From positions 24,397 to 88,396 of the forward strand of contig CAVPWE010000004.1 in NCBI GenBank assembly GCA_963709485.1: a stretch of DNA of 64,000 nucleotides. The letters are read 5' to 3'. Under the pieces are notes generated by a model. That model was not told the DNA's origin and made no database searches. It worked only from the letters and a program-made list of their open reading frames with translations. The stretch comes from JAXDBM01 sp963709485 (GTDB lineage Bacteria > Desulfobacterota > Syntrophia > Syntrophales > Fen-1087). The translations under genes were made by a program, and so were the position numbers. Shown one piece after another: positions 22,930-31,864 of this stretch (the stretch's first letter is position 1; the number at the start of each line of letters is the position of its first letter).

Positions 22930-24216
22930 ATGACCGAGATCATCAATGTTCATGCCAGGGAGATCCTGGATTCAAGAGGGAATCCCACCATCGAGACCGA
23001 AGTGACGCTCATGTCCGGAATCATGGGACGGGCCGCCGTGCCGTCCGGGGCGTCCACCGGGGAGCACGAGATGCTCGAGCTCCGGGACGGCAACAAAAAA
23101 AGGTACCTGGGAAAGGGCGTCACGAAGGCCATCGACAACGTGCTTCACAAAATCGCCCCGGAGATCATCGGGATGGATTGCCTGAGCCAGCGGGACATCG
23201 ATTATGCCATGATCGGTCTCGACGGGACGGCCAACAAGGGAAAACTCGGCGCCAACGCCATCCTGAGCGTGTCGATGGCCTGCGCGAAGGCGGCGGCGGC
23301 GGTTCTTGAAATCCCGCTTTACCGGTACCTCGGCGGGGTCATGGCCAGGGATATTCCGGTCCCCATGATGAATATCCTCAATGGCGGGCAGCATGCCGAC
23401 AACAATGTGGACATCCAGGAATTCATGATCATGCCCGTGGGCGCGCCGACGTTCAGGGAGGGCCTGCGCACTGCCGCCGAGACATTCCATGCCCTGCGGT
23501 CCGTACTCAAGGCAAAGGGCTACAACACCGCGGTGGGGGACGAGGGCGGGTTCGCGCCCAACCTGAAGTCCAACGAAGAGGCGCTGGGTCTGATCACCAC
23601 GGCCATCGAAAAGGCGGGCTACAAGCCGGGGAAAGACCTGGCCATCGCGCTGGACAGCGCCGCCAGTTCATTCTTCTCCGGCGGCGCCTACGTCCTCGCG
23701 GCGGAAAAGAAGCCCCGGAAGACCTCCGCGGAGATGGTCCGGTTCTATGCCGACCTGGTCCGGAAATATCCCATCATTTCGATTGAAGACGGGCTGGCGG
23801 AAGACGACTGGGAAGGCTGGAAGATGCTCACCGACACCCTGGGCGCAAAGGTCCAGATCGTCGGCGACGACCTCTTCGTCACCAACCGGAAACGCCTCGA
23901 AAAAGGAATCTCCCTGGGCATCGCCAATTCGATTCTGATCAAGCTGAATCAGATCGGCTCGCTGACGGAGACCCTGGAGACGATTCAAACGGCGAAGGAG
24001 GCGGGCTATACGACCGTCGTTTCGCACCGGTCGGGAGAAACGGAAGACACCTACATGGCCGACGTGGCGGTGGCCGCCAACTGCGGGCAGATCAAGAGCG
24101 GCTCCGTCTCGAGGAGCGAGCGGCTGGCCAAATACAACCAGCTTCTTCGCATCGAGGAGGAACTCGGCGAAGCAGCGGTTTACCGGGGACGGACGGCCCT
24201 GTACAGCATCGGGTAG
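22930..24216 (+). CDS. eno: enolase
   Basis: A 428-residue phosphopyruvate hydratase converting 2-phosphoglycerate to phosphoenolpyruvate. Typical segments are present: AREILDSRGNPTIETEV, GASTGEHEMLELRDG, LGANAILSVSMA, MMNILNGGQHADNNVDIQEFMI, VGDEGGFAP, SIEDGLAEDDWEGW, QIVGDDLFVTN and SHRSGETEDT with metal-binding Asp and Glu and the catalytic Lys and Glu. Length is normal. Strong AAGGAGG site before the ATG. It stands alone between divergent ttcA and the convergent QueG-like gene. Confidence 0.97.
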   Translation: MTEIINVHAREILDSRGNPTIETEVTLMSGIMGRAAVPSGASTGEHEMLELRDGNKKRYLGKGVTKAIDNVLHKIAPEIIGMDCLSQRDIDYAMIGLDGTANKGKLGANAILSVSMACAKAAAAVLEIPLYRYLGGVMARDIPVPMMNILNGGQHADNNVDIQEFMIMPVGAPTFREGLRTAAETFHALRSVLKAKGYNTAVGDEGGFAPNLKSNEEALGLITTAIEKAGYKPGKDLAIALDSAASSFFSGGAYVLAAEKKPRKTSAEMVRFYADLVRKYPIISIEDGLAEDDWEGWKMLTDTLGAKVQIVGDDLFVTNRKRLEKGISLGIANSILIKLNQIGSLTETLETIQTAKEAGYTTVVSHRSGETEDTYMADVAVAANCGQIKSGSVSRSERLAKYNQLLRIEEELGEAAVYRGRTALYSIG

Positions 24217-24224
24217 GGCAACTC

Positions 24225-25346
24225 TCAGGCGGTTCCTTCCAGGGCGAGCAGGATTTCGTCGCGGACCGGCCCCTGGCTGCCGGCCAGGAAACGCTCCAGG
24301 GCGCCGCGGGCTTCCGCGCCCCCGATGCGGCCGAGCGACCAGGCGATCATCCCCAGGACCCGCTCGTCCTGAAGACGGCCAAAGGCCCCGGCCAGTTCCG
24401 GGACGTAGGCTTCATCCAGGCAGTTTCCCATGGCCCGGGCCGCGTTCATCTGCCACCGCCAGAGGTCCCGGTCGGGCATGTAGAACATGTGCGGCCAGAT
24501 TCTTGCCGTGAAGAAGGCCTTGTCCATGTGCAGCAGACGCTCTATCCTGAAGTCTTCGGCCATGGCCGCCACTTTTTGATTCAGGGGCAGCGTCCTGGAC
24601 AGCCAGGGGAGGTTGCGGGGGCAGACGTTCTGACAGCGGTCGCAGCCGTAAACCCACGCGCCCATCGGCTCGCGGAGCGGAAGCGGCGTGATGCCCCTGC
24701 CGAAATACGTCAGATAGGAGATGCACAGGCGGGGGTCGATCCGGCGGGGGGCCTTCAGCGCCCCGGTCGGGCAGGCGGCGATGCAGACATTCCGGCACCA
24801 CTCCGGACAGCCGATTTCAAGGGTCGGTTCATCCGGGGGAAATTCGTGGTCGACCACGACGGCAACCGGCAGGACCCAGGATCCCCGGCCCATGACCCCG
24901 CGGGAATAAAACAGGCAGTTCTTGCCGAAAGTCCCCAGGCCCGCCCTGGCGGCCGCCAGCCGGTGGGGCAGGTTGAAGGGCACCTTGGAGCGGATCCCCC
25001 GCTCGCGGAGAAATTCCCGAAAGGCTTTGATTCTTTTCGACAGGCGGTCGCGGATGACCCGGTCGTCATCCAGGTAGCAGCGGCCGAAATGCCTCTCCAT
25101 GGCCGGCGGAAAGCCTTCGCGGAAATAGGCCTCGATCAGGACAATGATCGACCGGGCTTCCGGGAGGATGTTTTTCGGGTCCGTTCCGGCCATCAGGTCC
25201 AGCCCCGCCTTCATCGCCCACGCGTATTCCTCCTGCCGCTCCTGTAGAATCTGTTTCTGCGACGCGAAGGGATCGGCCGTTGTGAAGCCGATATCGCCGA
25301 AGCCACACGCATGCGCCATGCTGATGACGTCATTTCGGCTGATCAT
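24225..25346 (-). CDS. QueG-like double-[4Fe-4S] protein with HEAT-repeat C-terminus
   Basis: A 373-residue protein resembling epoxyqueuosine reductase QueG, a cobalamin and Fe-S enzyme finishing queuosine in tRNA. The core has KVPFNLPHRLAAARAGLGTFGKNCLFYS and GSWVLPVAVVVDHEF. The two cluster motifs are GCPEWCRNVCIAACPTGAL and YGCDRCQNVCPRN. The C-terminal 90 residues look like HEAT repeats, as in QueG. The first cluster motif spaces its Cys as C-x3-C-x3-C-x3-CP rather than the usual C-x2-C-x2-C-x3-CP, so it may be a paralogue with another role. ATG behind AGGAGAG. Confidence 0.75.
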   Translation of the reverse strand: MISRNDVISMAHACGFGDIGFTTADPFASQKQILQERQEEYAWAMKAGLDLMAGTDPKNILPEARSIIVLIEAYFREGFPPAMERHFGRCYLDDDRVIRDRLSKRIKAFREFLRERGIRSKVPFNLPHRLAAARAGLGTFGKNCLFYSRGVMGRGSWVLPVAVVVDHEFPPDEPTLEIGCPEWCRNVCIAACPTGALKAPRRIDPRLCISYLTYFGRGITPLPLREPMGAWVYGCDRCQNVCPRNLPWLSRTLPLNQKVAAMAEDFRIERLLHMDKAFFTARIWPHMFYMPDRDLWRWQMNAARAMGNCLDEAYVPELAGAFGRLQDERVLGMIAWSLGRIGGAEARGALERFLAGSQGPVRDEILLALEGTA

Positions 25347-25388
25347 GGCCGCTCTCCTGTTCTGATCCGGAGTCCGCTGGACAGGGGG

Positions 25389-28016
25389 CTACATGAATTT
25401 GAACAATCGCCTGCGCAGGGATTCCAGTTGCGATCTGTCTTCCGTGAGCGCGTAGTGCGAGATCGGCTTTTTTTCGCCCTTGTCCCGGGTTTCGGTCACG
25501 ATCAGGACTTCCGACTCCCGAAGAAAGCGCAGGGCGCTCTGGAAATTGGATTGCGACAGGGCCTCCGACCTGCGTATCTCGCCTTTCCGGTACATCTTCT
25601 CGCCGAGGCCCTGGATCTTTTTCATCAGATCCCGCTCCCGGCGGTTCTCTTTCTTCAGGTAGGCGCAGCCCCGAACCACCACCCAGTAGGACTCGATATA
25701 ACTGCTGAGCAGGCCGGCAAACGGCTTCAGGTAGGTTCGTCCCCTCCCTTTGACTTCGATCCAGGCCTGCTCGTTGCGCTCCTCGCCGATGATCATTCCC
25801 TGGGCGTGCAGATAGGAAAGAACGTCATTCACCTCGTCCAGGTCGTCCCGGTCTTCGTCGAAGATAAACTCATGCCGGAACAGCTTTTTGAAATACCGGT
25901 AATCGTCCAGGATCTGATTGAGGGGAATCGTGTCATTGTCGTTCGAAAGAATGGATGTCGCGACGAAGCTGACGGGCAGGAAGTAATGGAGGATGTTGTT
26001 CTTGTAGTATTCCAGGCTCATCCGCTTTTCATCGTCGAGCGAGTAGACCACCTCTTCGAATTCGTCTTCCTCCTCTTCCTTGCCCACCCGGGAAATCAGC
26101 CCGGACTGGTCGAACAGGAGCAGGGCGTCCCGGATGGCCTTTCGCCGGTTGGCCAGGGTTGCGGCCAGGCGGACCTGGCGGGCGGCCAGGTAATCGTAGA
26201 AGCGGTTCAGGACATTCATGAGATCGTTTTGAGACATCCCCCGGCGGTCGTGGCTCAGCAGGCCGGCGGAAATCAGGGCAAAGGGCGTCACGACGGATAC
26301 CTTGCTGAGCTCCAGAACGATTTCATAGCCGATCTTGCGGTAGAGGCTCTGCCGTTCCTCCAGCGTCATCTCCTCGAACGTTTTCTCCTGGGCGGCCAGA
26401 TAGGACTTCACCTGCAGGGGTTCGCCGATGTTTACATAGACGCGCCCGTAGCGTTTGCGAAGCACTTTCGAGCTTTTGATCATGTCCATCGCCTTCTCCG
26501 TGGTCTTGGGCACGCCGCTGAGCTCACGGAGATAGGATTTCTCCTCGATCACCCGGTCGTATCCGATATACACGGGAATCAGGGCGAGGTCGTCGCAGGC
26601 CCCTTCCTTGTAGGCCTGGAGGATCATGGACAGCAGGCCGTACTTGGGCATGGCCATTTTCCCCGTCCGGCTCCGCCCCCCTTCGATGAAGAATTCCAGC
26701 GGCAGCCCCTCCTGAAGGAGCACTTTCAGATACTTGGCAAAGACCTCGCTGTACAGGGGATTGCCCTTGAAGCTCCGGCGCATGAAGAAAGCGCCCGATC
26801 TGCGAAAGATCGGACCCATGGGAAAGAAGGACATGTTGGTGCCGGCGGCAATGAAGGGAAGCTGGATGTTGTGCTTGTAAAAGACGTAGGACAGCAGGAG
26901 ATAATCGATATGGCTGCGGTGACAGGGGATGATGACAAAAGGCATTTTTTTGGAGATGTTCCGGATCTTGACCATCCCCTCCTGATCCACCACAACGCCG
27001 TCATAGATGTTGTTCCACAGCCAGGTGAGGATCTTGTCCCAGATCTCGATGAACATTTCGTTGTAGTCGGCGGCAATTTCCCGAAGGTAGCGCCTGGCGT
27101 TCCGAACCAGTCGCGGGCGGGTCGTCCTGCCGCTGGCCGCCATGTCCTCCATGAACCGGACGAGGCCTTTGTCCCTGAGGACCATTCCCATCAGCTCGTC
27201 CCTGGATTTCAGGACGGGTCCGACCATCGTCGTTCTTTCCTCGTCGATGCGGTCAACCAGCTCCCCCCGCAGCCGCTGAACCATCTCCGCGGGATAGAGA
27301 TTCTTGTGCTCCTCCGTGAAAGACGCGAGGTTGACCGGTTCCGCGGAAATCACAATGGCCTTCTTGGCGTAACGGAGAAAGGTCACCACCCGCTGCAGGA
27401 CATTCGTGTTGTCCGTCTGCCCGAACAGGATATTGACAAGGTTCTCCTCCTCCTTGTCCCGCCGGCGCCCGTAGGTTACGAGCGCCGGGACGATCAGGAC
27501 CGGCACATCCAGTTCCTTCTGGGCGTCCAGCAGTTGCGTGACGGCGTCATCGGCATACCTGTCCTCGATGAATTCCGAACCGCCCAGGTGGATGATGGCG
27601 CTCTTTTTCTCCAGAATGATCCTTTTCAGATAGCCGGTTTTGTACGGGCTCAGGACGGTTCTTTTGAAAACGAGTCCGGACAGGAAGGAGCGGACGACCT
27701 GGAGGGCCTTGTCGAAAGGCTGCCAGAAGATCATGTTCACGCCGTGGGAATAAGCGGGTTTCGGTATTCCCTTCAGATTGGCCAGCTCTCTCAGGATCAG
27801 GCTGTTGAGCTGGCTTTTCTGCTTGAGCGCATAGACAACGACTCCTGTTTCGGCGAACCCTTTCAGCGATTCGACATCGTGGTCCGCAATCTGGATCTTG
27901 GACAATGCTTTGTCGACCAGCCAGTACAGGGGGAAATTGTTGCGCTCATAGATGCATTCAGGGTAGTACTCCCCCTTGTCTTGCAGCCATGATTTCAGGC
28001 CGGAAAGGATGGACAT
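25389..28016 (-). CDS. plsB: glycerol-3-phosphate acyltransferase PlsB
   Basis: An 875-residue membrane-associated acyltransferase that adds the first acyl chain to glycerol-3-phosphate. The motifs are clear: HX4D in IIPCHRSHIDYLLLSY, FIAAGTNMSFFPMGPIFRRSGAFFMRR, FFIEGGRSRTGKM and ALIPVYIGYDRVIEEKSYL. Length is close to the usual 800-900. The start is taken as the ATG at 28016 (SILSGLKSWLQ) after a GAGGCG; upstream codons overlap the ptsI end. It follows ptsI by 14 bases, so it is probably read in the PTS transcript. Confidence 0.92.
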   Translation of the reverse strand: MSILSGLKSWLQDKGEYYPECIYERNNFPLYWLVDKALSKIQIADHDVESLKGFAETGVVVYALKQKSQLNSLILRELANLKGIPKPAYSHGVNMIFWQPFDKALQVVRSFLSGLVFKRTVLSPYKTGYLKRIILEKKSAIIHLGGSEFIEDRYADDAVTQLLDAQKELDVPVLIVPALVTYGRRRDKEEENLVNILFGQTDNTNVLQRVVTFLRYAKKAIVISAEPVNLASFTEEHKNLYPAEMVQRLRGELVDRIDEERTTMVGPVLKSRDELMGMVLRDKGLVRFMEDMAASGRTTRPRLVRNARRYLREIAADYNEMFIEIWDKILTWLWNNIYDGVVVDQEGMVKIRNISKKMPFVIIPCHRSHIDYLLLSYVFYKHNIQLPFIAAGTNMSFFPMGPIFRRSGAFFMRRSFKGNPLYSEVFAKYLKVLLQEGLPLEFFIEGGRSRTGKMAMPKYGLLSMILQAYKEGACDDLALIPVYIGYDRVIEEKSYLRELSGVPKTTEKAMDMIKSSKVLRKRYGRVYVNIGEPLQVKSYLAAQEKTFEEMTLEERQSLYRKIGYEIVLELSKVSVVTPFALISAGLLSHDRRGMSQNDLMNVLNRFYDYLAARQVRLAATLANRRKAIRDALLLFDQSGLISRVGKEEEEDEFEEVVYSLDDEKRMSLEYYKNNILHYFLPVSFVATSILSNDNDTIPLNQILDDYRYFKKLFRHEFIFDEDRDDLDEVNDVLSYLHAQGMIIGEERNEQAWIEVKGRGRTYLKPFAGLLSSYIESYWVVVRGCAYLKKENRRERDLMKKIQGLGEKMYRKGEIRRSEALSQSNFQSALRFLRESEVLIVTETRDKGEKKPISHYALTEDRSQLESLRRRLFKFM

Positions 28017-28030
28017 GGTGATGGTTCGCC

Positions 28031-29809
28031 TCAGTGTTCGTTGTTCGGAAATTCTTCCGGAAACCGTTCCTGCATGGTTTTGCCCACCCACGCGCGGATC
28101 TCTGTCGCCGTCGCGAAAGTCATGACCTTCTTCAACAGTGCCTTGGCCTCTTTCAGCGTCGAGCCCCGGATGATCTTCTTGACCCGGGGGATGGCCAGGG
28201 GATTCATGCTCAGCTCGTCCAGTTCAAGGCCCAGCAGGACCATCGTGTATGCCGCCTCTCCCGCCATTTCCCCGCACATGGCCACGCGGATCCCCGCATC
28301 ATGGCCGGTTTTCACGACCCGCTGGATCAGCCTCAGAACGGCGGGGTGCAGCGGTTCATAGAGGTAGGTCACCCGCTCGTTCACCCGGTCGATGGCGAGG
28401 GCGTACTGGATCAGATCGTTGGTGCCGATGCTGAAGAAATCGACTTCCCGGGCCAGTTGATCCGCCATGACGACGGCTGAGGGGACTTCGATCATCACCC
28501 CGATTTCGATGTCCTCGCCCACGGGGACTCCCTGCTTGGTCAGGTCGTCCTTCACCTCGCGAAAGATCTGCTTCGCCTTCTGAATTTCCTCGATGCCGGA
28601 AATCATCGGAAAGAGGACCCTCGTTTTGCCGTAGGCGCTGGCGCGGAGCATGCCCCGCAACTGGACCTTGAACAGATCGACTTCCTTGAGGCAGAAGCGG
28701 ATCGCCCGCAGACCCATCTGCGGGTTCATCTCCTTGGCCAGTTTCGGGTCAGAGAGAAACTTGTCTCCGCCGAGATCGAAGGTGCGAATGGTGGACCAGT
28801 TCAGCTTCTCCGTCTCCACCACCCGCCTGTAAATGGAGAAGTGATCCTCCTCGGACGGCAGCTGCTCGCGGTTGATATAAATAAACTCGGTCCGGTATAG
28901 GCCGATCCCGTCGGCGCCGTGGCTGATGACGGAGGGAATCTCCTCGATGAATTCGATGTTTCCCCCGATTTCGATGTGACGGCCGTCCCGGGTGACGGCG
29001 GGAAGGAGGGCATCCTTGAGCGACATCTCCCGCGTTTCTTCATGGTGCCTCTTTTTGACTTCATACCGCCGGACGATTTCCGGCTCGGGATTTACGATCA
29101 CCAGTCCGGCCGAACCGTCAATGATGATCACATCGTTGGTTCGGACCCGGCGGGTGATGCTCTCCAGTCCGACGACGGCGGGGATCTCGATGGAGCGGGC
29201 CACGATCGCCGTATGGGAGGTTTTCCCCCCGATATCCGTCGCAAATCCCTGAACCTTCTCAATTTTCATCTGGGCCGTATCTGCCGGCGACAGATCCGCG
29301 GCAATGATGACGACCCCCTCTCCGATCGGCGGCATCACCTCGCACTGCCTGCCGCCAAGATTTCTCAGGATCATCTGGCCGACATAGCGGATATCGCTGA
29401 AGCGCCCCTTGAGGTATTCGTCTTCAACCCTGTCGAAGAGCTGGCGATACCGGTCGATGGTCATGCGGACCGCCCACTCCGCATTGACGCACATCTTTTT
29501 GATGTACTGAATTGTCCGGTTGACGAATTTCCGGTCCTTGAGAATCATGATGTGGACATCCATGATGTAATGCGGCTCCATCACCTTCAGATGGCTCAGT
29601 TTCTTCTTGATCCCGAGGAGCTGCTTCTCCGATTCCTGCAGGGCGTTCCGGAAACGTTCAATTTCCGGGGGAATCAGGCTGCAATCGTCCAGCTTGTAGA
29701 CGGAGATCTGGGCGTCGAGGCGGTCGAACAGATAGGCCTTTCCGATCACGATGCCCGGAGAGACGCCGATCCCCTTCAGTACGAAGGTTTTTTTTACGGG
29801 GTCAGTCAT
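28031..29809 (-). CDS. ptsI: phosphoenolpyruvate-protein phosphotransferase (PTS enzyme I)
   Basis: A 592-residue enzyme I that takes phosphate from PEP and passes it to HPr. The active-site His lies in GGKTSHTAIVARS (about residues 190-202). The C-terminal PEP-binding barrel has YRTEFIYINREQLPSEEDHF, GGDKFLSDPKLAKEMNPQMGLRAIRF, EVPSAVVMADQLAREVDFFSIGTNDLIQYA and the catalytic Cys in MCGEMAGE. Length is normal. It follows the HPr gene by 33 bases and an orphan mannose-family IID gene further upstream. In anaerobic Desulfobacterota this set is often regulatory as well as for uptake. Confidence 0.95.
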   Translation of the reverse strand: MTDPVKKTFVLKGIGVSPGIVIGKAYLFDRLDAQISVYKLDDCSLIPPEIERFRNALQESEKQLLGIKKKLSHLKVMEPHYIMDVHIMILKDRKFVNRTIQYIKKMCVNAEWAVRMTIDRYRQLFDRVEDEYLKGRFSDIRYVGQMILRNLGGRQCEVMPPIGEGVVIIAADLSPADTAQMKIEKVQGFATDIGGKTSHTAIVARSIEIPAVVGLESITRRVRTNDVIIIDGSAGLVIVNPEPEIVRRYEVKKRHHEETREMSLKDALLPAVTRDGRHIEIGGNIEFIEEIPSVISHGADGIGLYRTEFIYINREQLPSEEDHFSIYRRVVETEKLNWSTIRTFDLGGDKFLSDPKLAKEMNPQMGLRAIRFCLKEVDLFKVQLRGMLRASAYGKTRVLFPMISGIEEIQKAKQIFREVKDDLTKQGVPVGEDIEIGVMIEVPSAVVMADQLAREVDFFSIGTNDLIQYALAIDRVNERVTYLYEPLHPAVLRLIQRVVKTGHDAGIRVAMCGEMAGEAAYTMVLLGLELDELSMNPLAIPRVKKIIRGSTLKEAKALLKKVMTFATATEIRAWVGKTMQERFPEEFPNNEH

Positions 29810-29842
29810 TCACAGAGTCCCTTTTTTGCATCCCGAAATTTT

Positions 29843-30106
29843 TCAATCCTCACCGAACTTGTCTTCAATCAGGCGGCCCAGCGCCTCCATGGCCTCTTGG
29901 GCATCGGCGCCTTCCGTCCGGACGATCAGGCGGCTTCCCTGGGGGCAGCCCAGCGTCAGGATGCCCAGCAGGCTTTTGCCGTTGACTTCCAGCCCGTCCT
30001 TTTCAAAAAAAATCCTGCATTTGAATTTGACCCCCACCTGAACGAGCTTGGCGGCGGCGCGGGCATGCATCCCCAGCTTGTTTCGTATTTCGAAAGTCTT
30101 CGTCAA
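29843..30106 (-). CDS. HPr phosphocarrier protein
   Basis: An 87-residue HPr with the phosphorylated His14 in NKLGMHARAAAKLV and a Ser45 region (VNGKSLLGILTLGCPQGS) like the site of HPr kinase. It carries phosphate from enzyme I to PTS components or regulatory targets. The start is a TTG 8 bases after the IID stop, with a weak ribosome-binding site, implying coupling to the upstream gene. The Ser site suggests HPr kinase control, but no hprK lies in the window. Confidence 0.92.
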   Translation of the reverse strand: MTKTFEIRNKLGMHARAAAKLVQVGVKFKCRIFFEKDGLEVNGKSLLGILTLGCPQGSRLIVRTEGADAQEAMEALGRLIEDKFGED

Positions 30107-30113
30107 ATTCAGA

Positions 30114-30851
30114 TCACAGGGAAAACAGGGTCAACAGAGCAGCCATTCCATATAAAAGCAGGATGGCGGAAGCTCCTTTTTTCAACATCCAGAAACAGAG
30201 AAGAACGGCAGCCAGAGCAAGAAAACCCGCAAGCACTGCCGGGGCGCCGCTCAGCGCATGGCTTGTGCTTTGCGCCGCCAGGGCCGCCAGGGTGCCCAGC
30301 ATGGCCAGGGACAGCCAGCGGATTTTTCCGGCCGCCGCGGGCAGATTCATGGCGCTGATAAAACGAATTCCGTCCCTGCCCCGGCGGTAGCCTTCCAGAA
30401 ACCCTCTGCACCGCACCCATAAATGCAGGGGATTGTAAACGATCAGAAACAGAACGGGCGCGAGAACAAACCCTTCCCGTGCCAGAAGGACGGCCAGAAT
30501 CACCGAAAAGGGCCTCCAGGCGCCCCAGAAAAAGGTGTCACCGATGGCCGCATAGGGCCCCATGAGGGTATGTTTCACCTCGCTGCAAACTGGACCGGCC
30601 TGATCTGCCTCCGTCGTCTCCTCCAGCTTGACAACCGATCCGATCACGGGGCCGGAGAGATAGGGATGGGTGTTGAATCCCTCCAGATGCCTGACCAGAA
30701 ACCGGGAAACCTCCTTCTTGTCCCCGCACTTCTGACGGATCAGCGGGATCATGGCATGGGCAAAGCCCAGATTCTGCATCCGCCAGAAATTGAATGAAGC
30801 GTGGATGAGGAGGGACCTCAAAAATATCCTGATCAGACAGGATGTCCTCAT
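30114..30851 (-). CDS. PTS mannose/fructose/sorbose-family IID component
   Basis: A 245-residue protein matching the mannose-family EIID: NFWRMQNLGFAHAMIPLIRQKCG, FNTHPYLSGPVIGSVVKLEE and LMGPYAAIGDTFFWGAWRPF near the N-terminal half, then four hydrophobic segments at the C-terminal end. IID partners IIC in the membrane channel. No IIA, IIB or IIC gene is adjacent; upstream is larB. It is therefore an orphan IID, translationally close to HPr and ptsI. It may work with a IIC elsewhere or be the remnant of a larger operon. Confidence 0.85.
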   Translation of the reverse strand: MRTSCLIRIFLRSLLIHASFNFWRMQNLGFAHAMIPLIRQKCGDKKEVSRFLVRHLEGFNTHPYLSGPVIGSVVKLEETTEADQAGPVCSEVKHTLMGPYAAIGDTFFWGAWRPFSVILAVLLAREGFVLAPVLFLIVYNPLHLWVRCRGFLEGYRRGRDGIRFISAMNLPAAAGKIRWLSLAMLGTLAALAAQSTSHALSGAPAVLAGFLALAAVLLCFWMLKKGASAILLLYGMAALLTLFSL

Positions 30852-31053
30852 GCCGGCAGAAATCCCGTTTTCAATGTCGTTTCGCTCACAATCTCAATTG
30901 TTACGGATCAGCGATTCGCGTAGCATAAACAGTCCATGAAGTCAATCCATTCAAATGCTTATTCTCTCGCCCGTCCCTGCGGAGCAGCGCTTTCGGGAAA
31001 GCCTGCCGGTCATTGCCGCGGAAGGGGGTGCCTGGAAGGGTCTTCACGGAAGT

Positions 31054-31803
31054 TCATTGCAGCTTGTTGATCATGCTGGCCATGTAACCGGCGCCGAAGC
31101 CATTGTCTATGTTGACGACACAGACGCCGCCGGCGCAACTGTTGAGCATGGACAGCAGCGCGGCCAATCCCTGAAAGCTGGCGCCGTATCCGACACTGGT
31201 CGGTACGGCGATGACGGGCCTGTCCACAAGCCCGCCGATCAGGCTGGGAAGCGCCCCTTCCATCCCCGCGACCACGACGATGACCCTTGAGCCCCGTATG
31301 ACGTCCAGCTTGTCGAAGAGCCGGTGCACGCCGGCGACGCCGACATCGACGATCCGCTCAACCCGGTTTCCGAAAAATTCAGCGGTGACGGCAGCTTCTT
31401 CGGCCACGGGCAGATCGGAGGTCCCCGCCGTGACCACGGCGATGTAGCTTTCCGGCACCGCGGGCTCCGTTTTCTTGATCGTGATGGCTCCGGCCAGCGG
31501 ATGATAACGGGCGTCCGGATGGCTTTTCTTCACCTCCCGGAAGAGGTCTTCACCGGCCCTCGTCGCCAGGACGTTGCAGGGTTTTGTAAGCATGCCCTCG
31601 ATGATTCGGTTCACCTGCTCCGCGGTCTTCCCGGGGCAGTAGATCACCTCCGGGTAACCGACCCGAAGTTCCCGGTGCGTGTCGATTTTCGCGCAACCCA
31701 CGTCCAGGTAAGACAGGTCCTTCAGGCGGTTGACGCCCTGTTCGATACTGAGCCTCCCGTCGCGGATGTCTTTCAGCAGCGTTTCCAGCAGGCTCGCGTT
31801 CAT
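31054..31803 (-). CDS. larB: nickel-pincer cofactor biosynthesis protein LarB
   Basis: A 249-residue LarB. LarB carboxylates nicotinic acid adenine dinucleotide at C5 and hydrolyses it, the first step toward the nickel-pincer nucleotide of lactate racemase and related enzymes. The N-terminal half has LDVGCAKIDTHRELRVGYPEVIYCPGKTAEQ and the C-terminal PurE-like half has VTAGTSDLPVAEEAAVTAE, GVAGVHRLFDKLDVIRGSRVIVVVAGMEGALPS, PTSVGYGASFQGLAALLSMLNSCAGGVCVVNIDNGFGAG. It lies 61 bases after larC, in one transcript. No larE or larA is in the window. Confidence 0.93.
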   Translation of the reverse strand: MNASLLETLLKDIRDGRLSIEQGVNRLKDLSYLDVGCAKIDTHRELRVGYPEVIYCPGKTAEQVNRIIEGMLTKPCNVLATRAGEDLFREVKKSHPDARYHPLAGAITIKKTEPAVPESYIAVVTAGTSDLPVAEEAAVTAEFFGNRVERIVDVGVAGVHRLFDKLDVIRGSRVIVVVAGMEGALPSLIGGLVDRPVIAVPTSVGYGASFQGLAALLSMLNSCAGGVCVVNIDNGFGAGYMASMINKLQ

Positions 31804-31864
31804 GCGGCCGTCCTCCGCAGCGTTTTTCGCCCGGCTGGCGTCGGGTTTTCTATTCGGCAGCGGC

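Noticed and set aside
25311..27992. 893-codon open frame on the plus strand
   Set aside because: Antisense shadow of plsB; His/Gln/Asp/Gly-rich with no family match.
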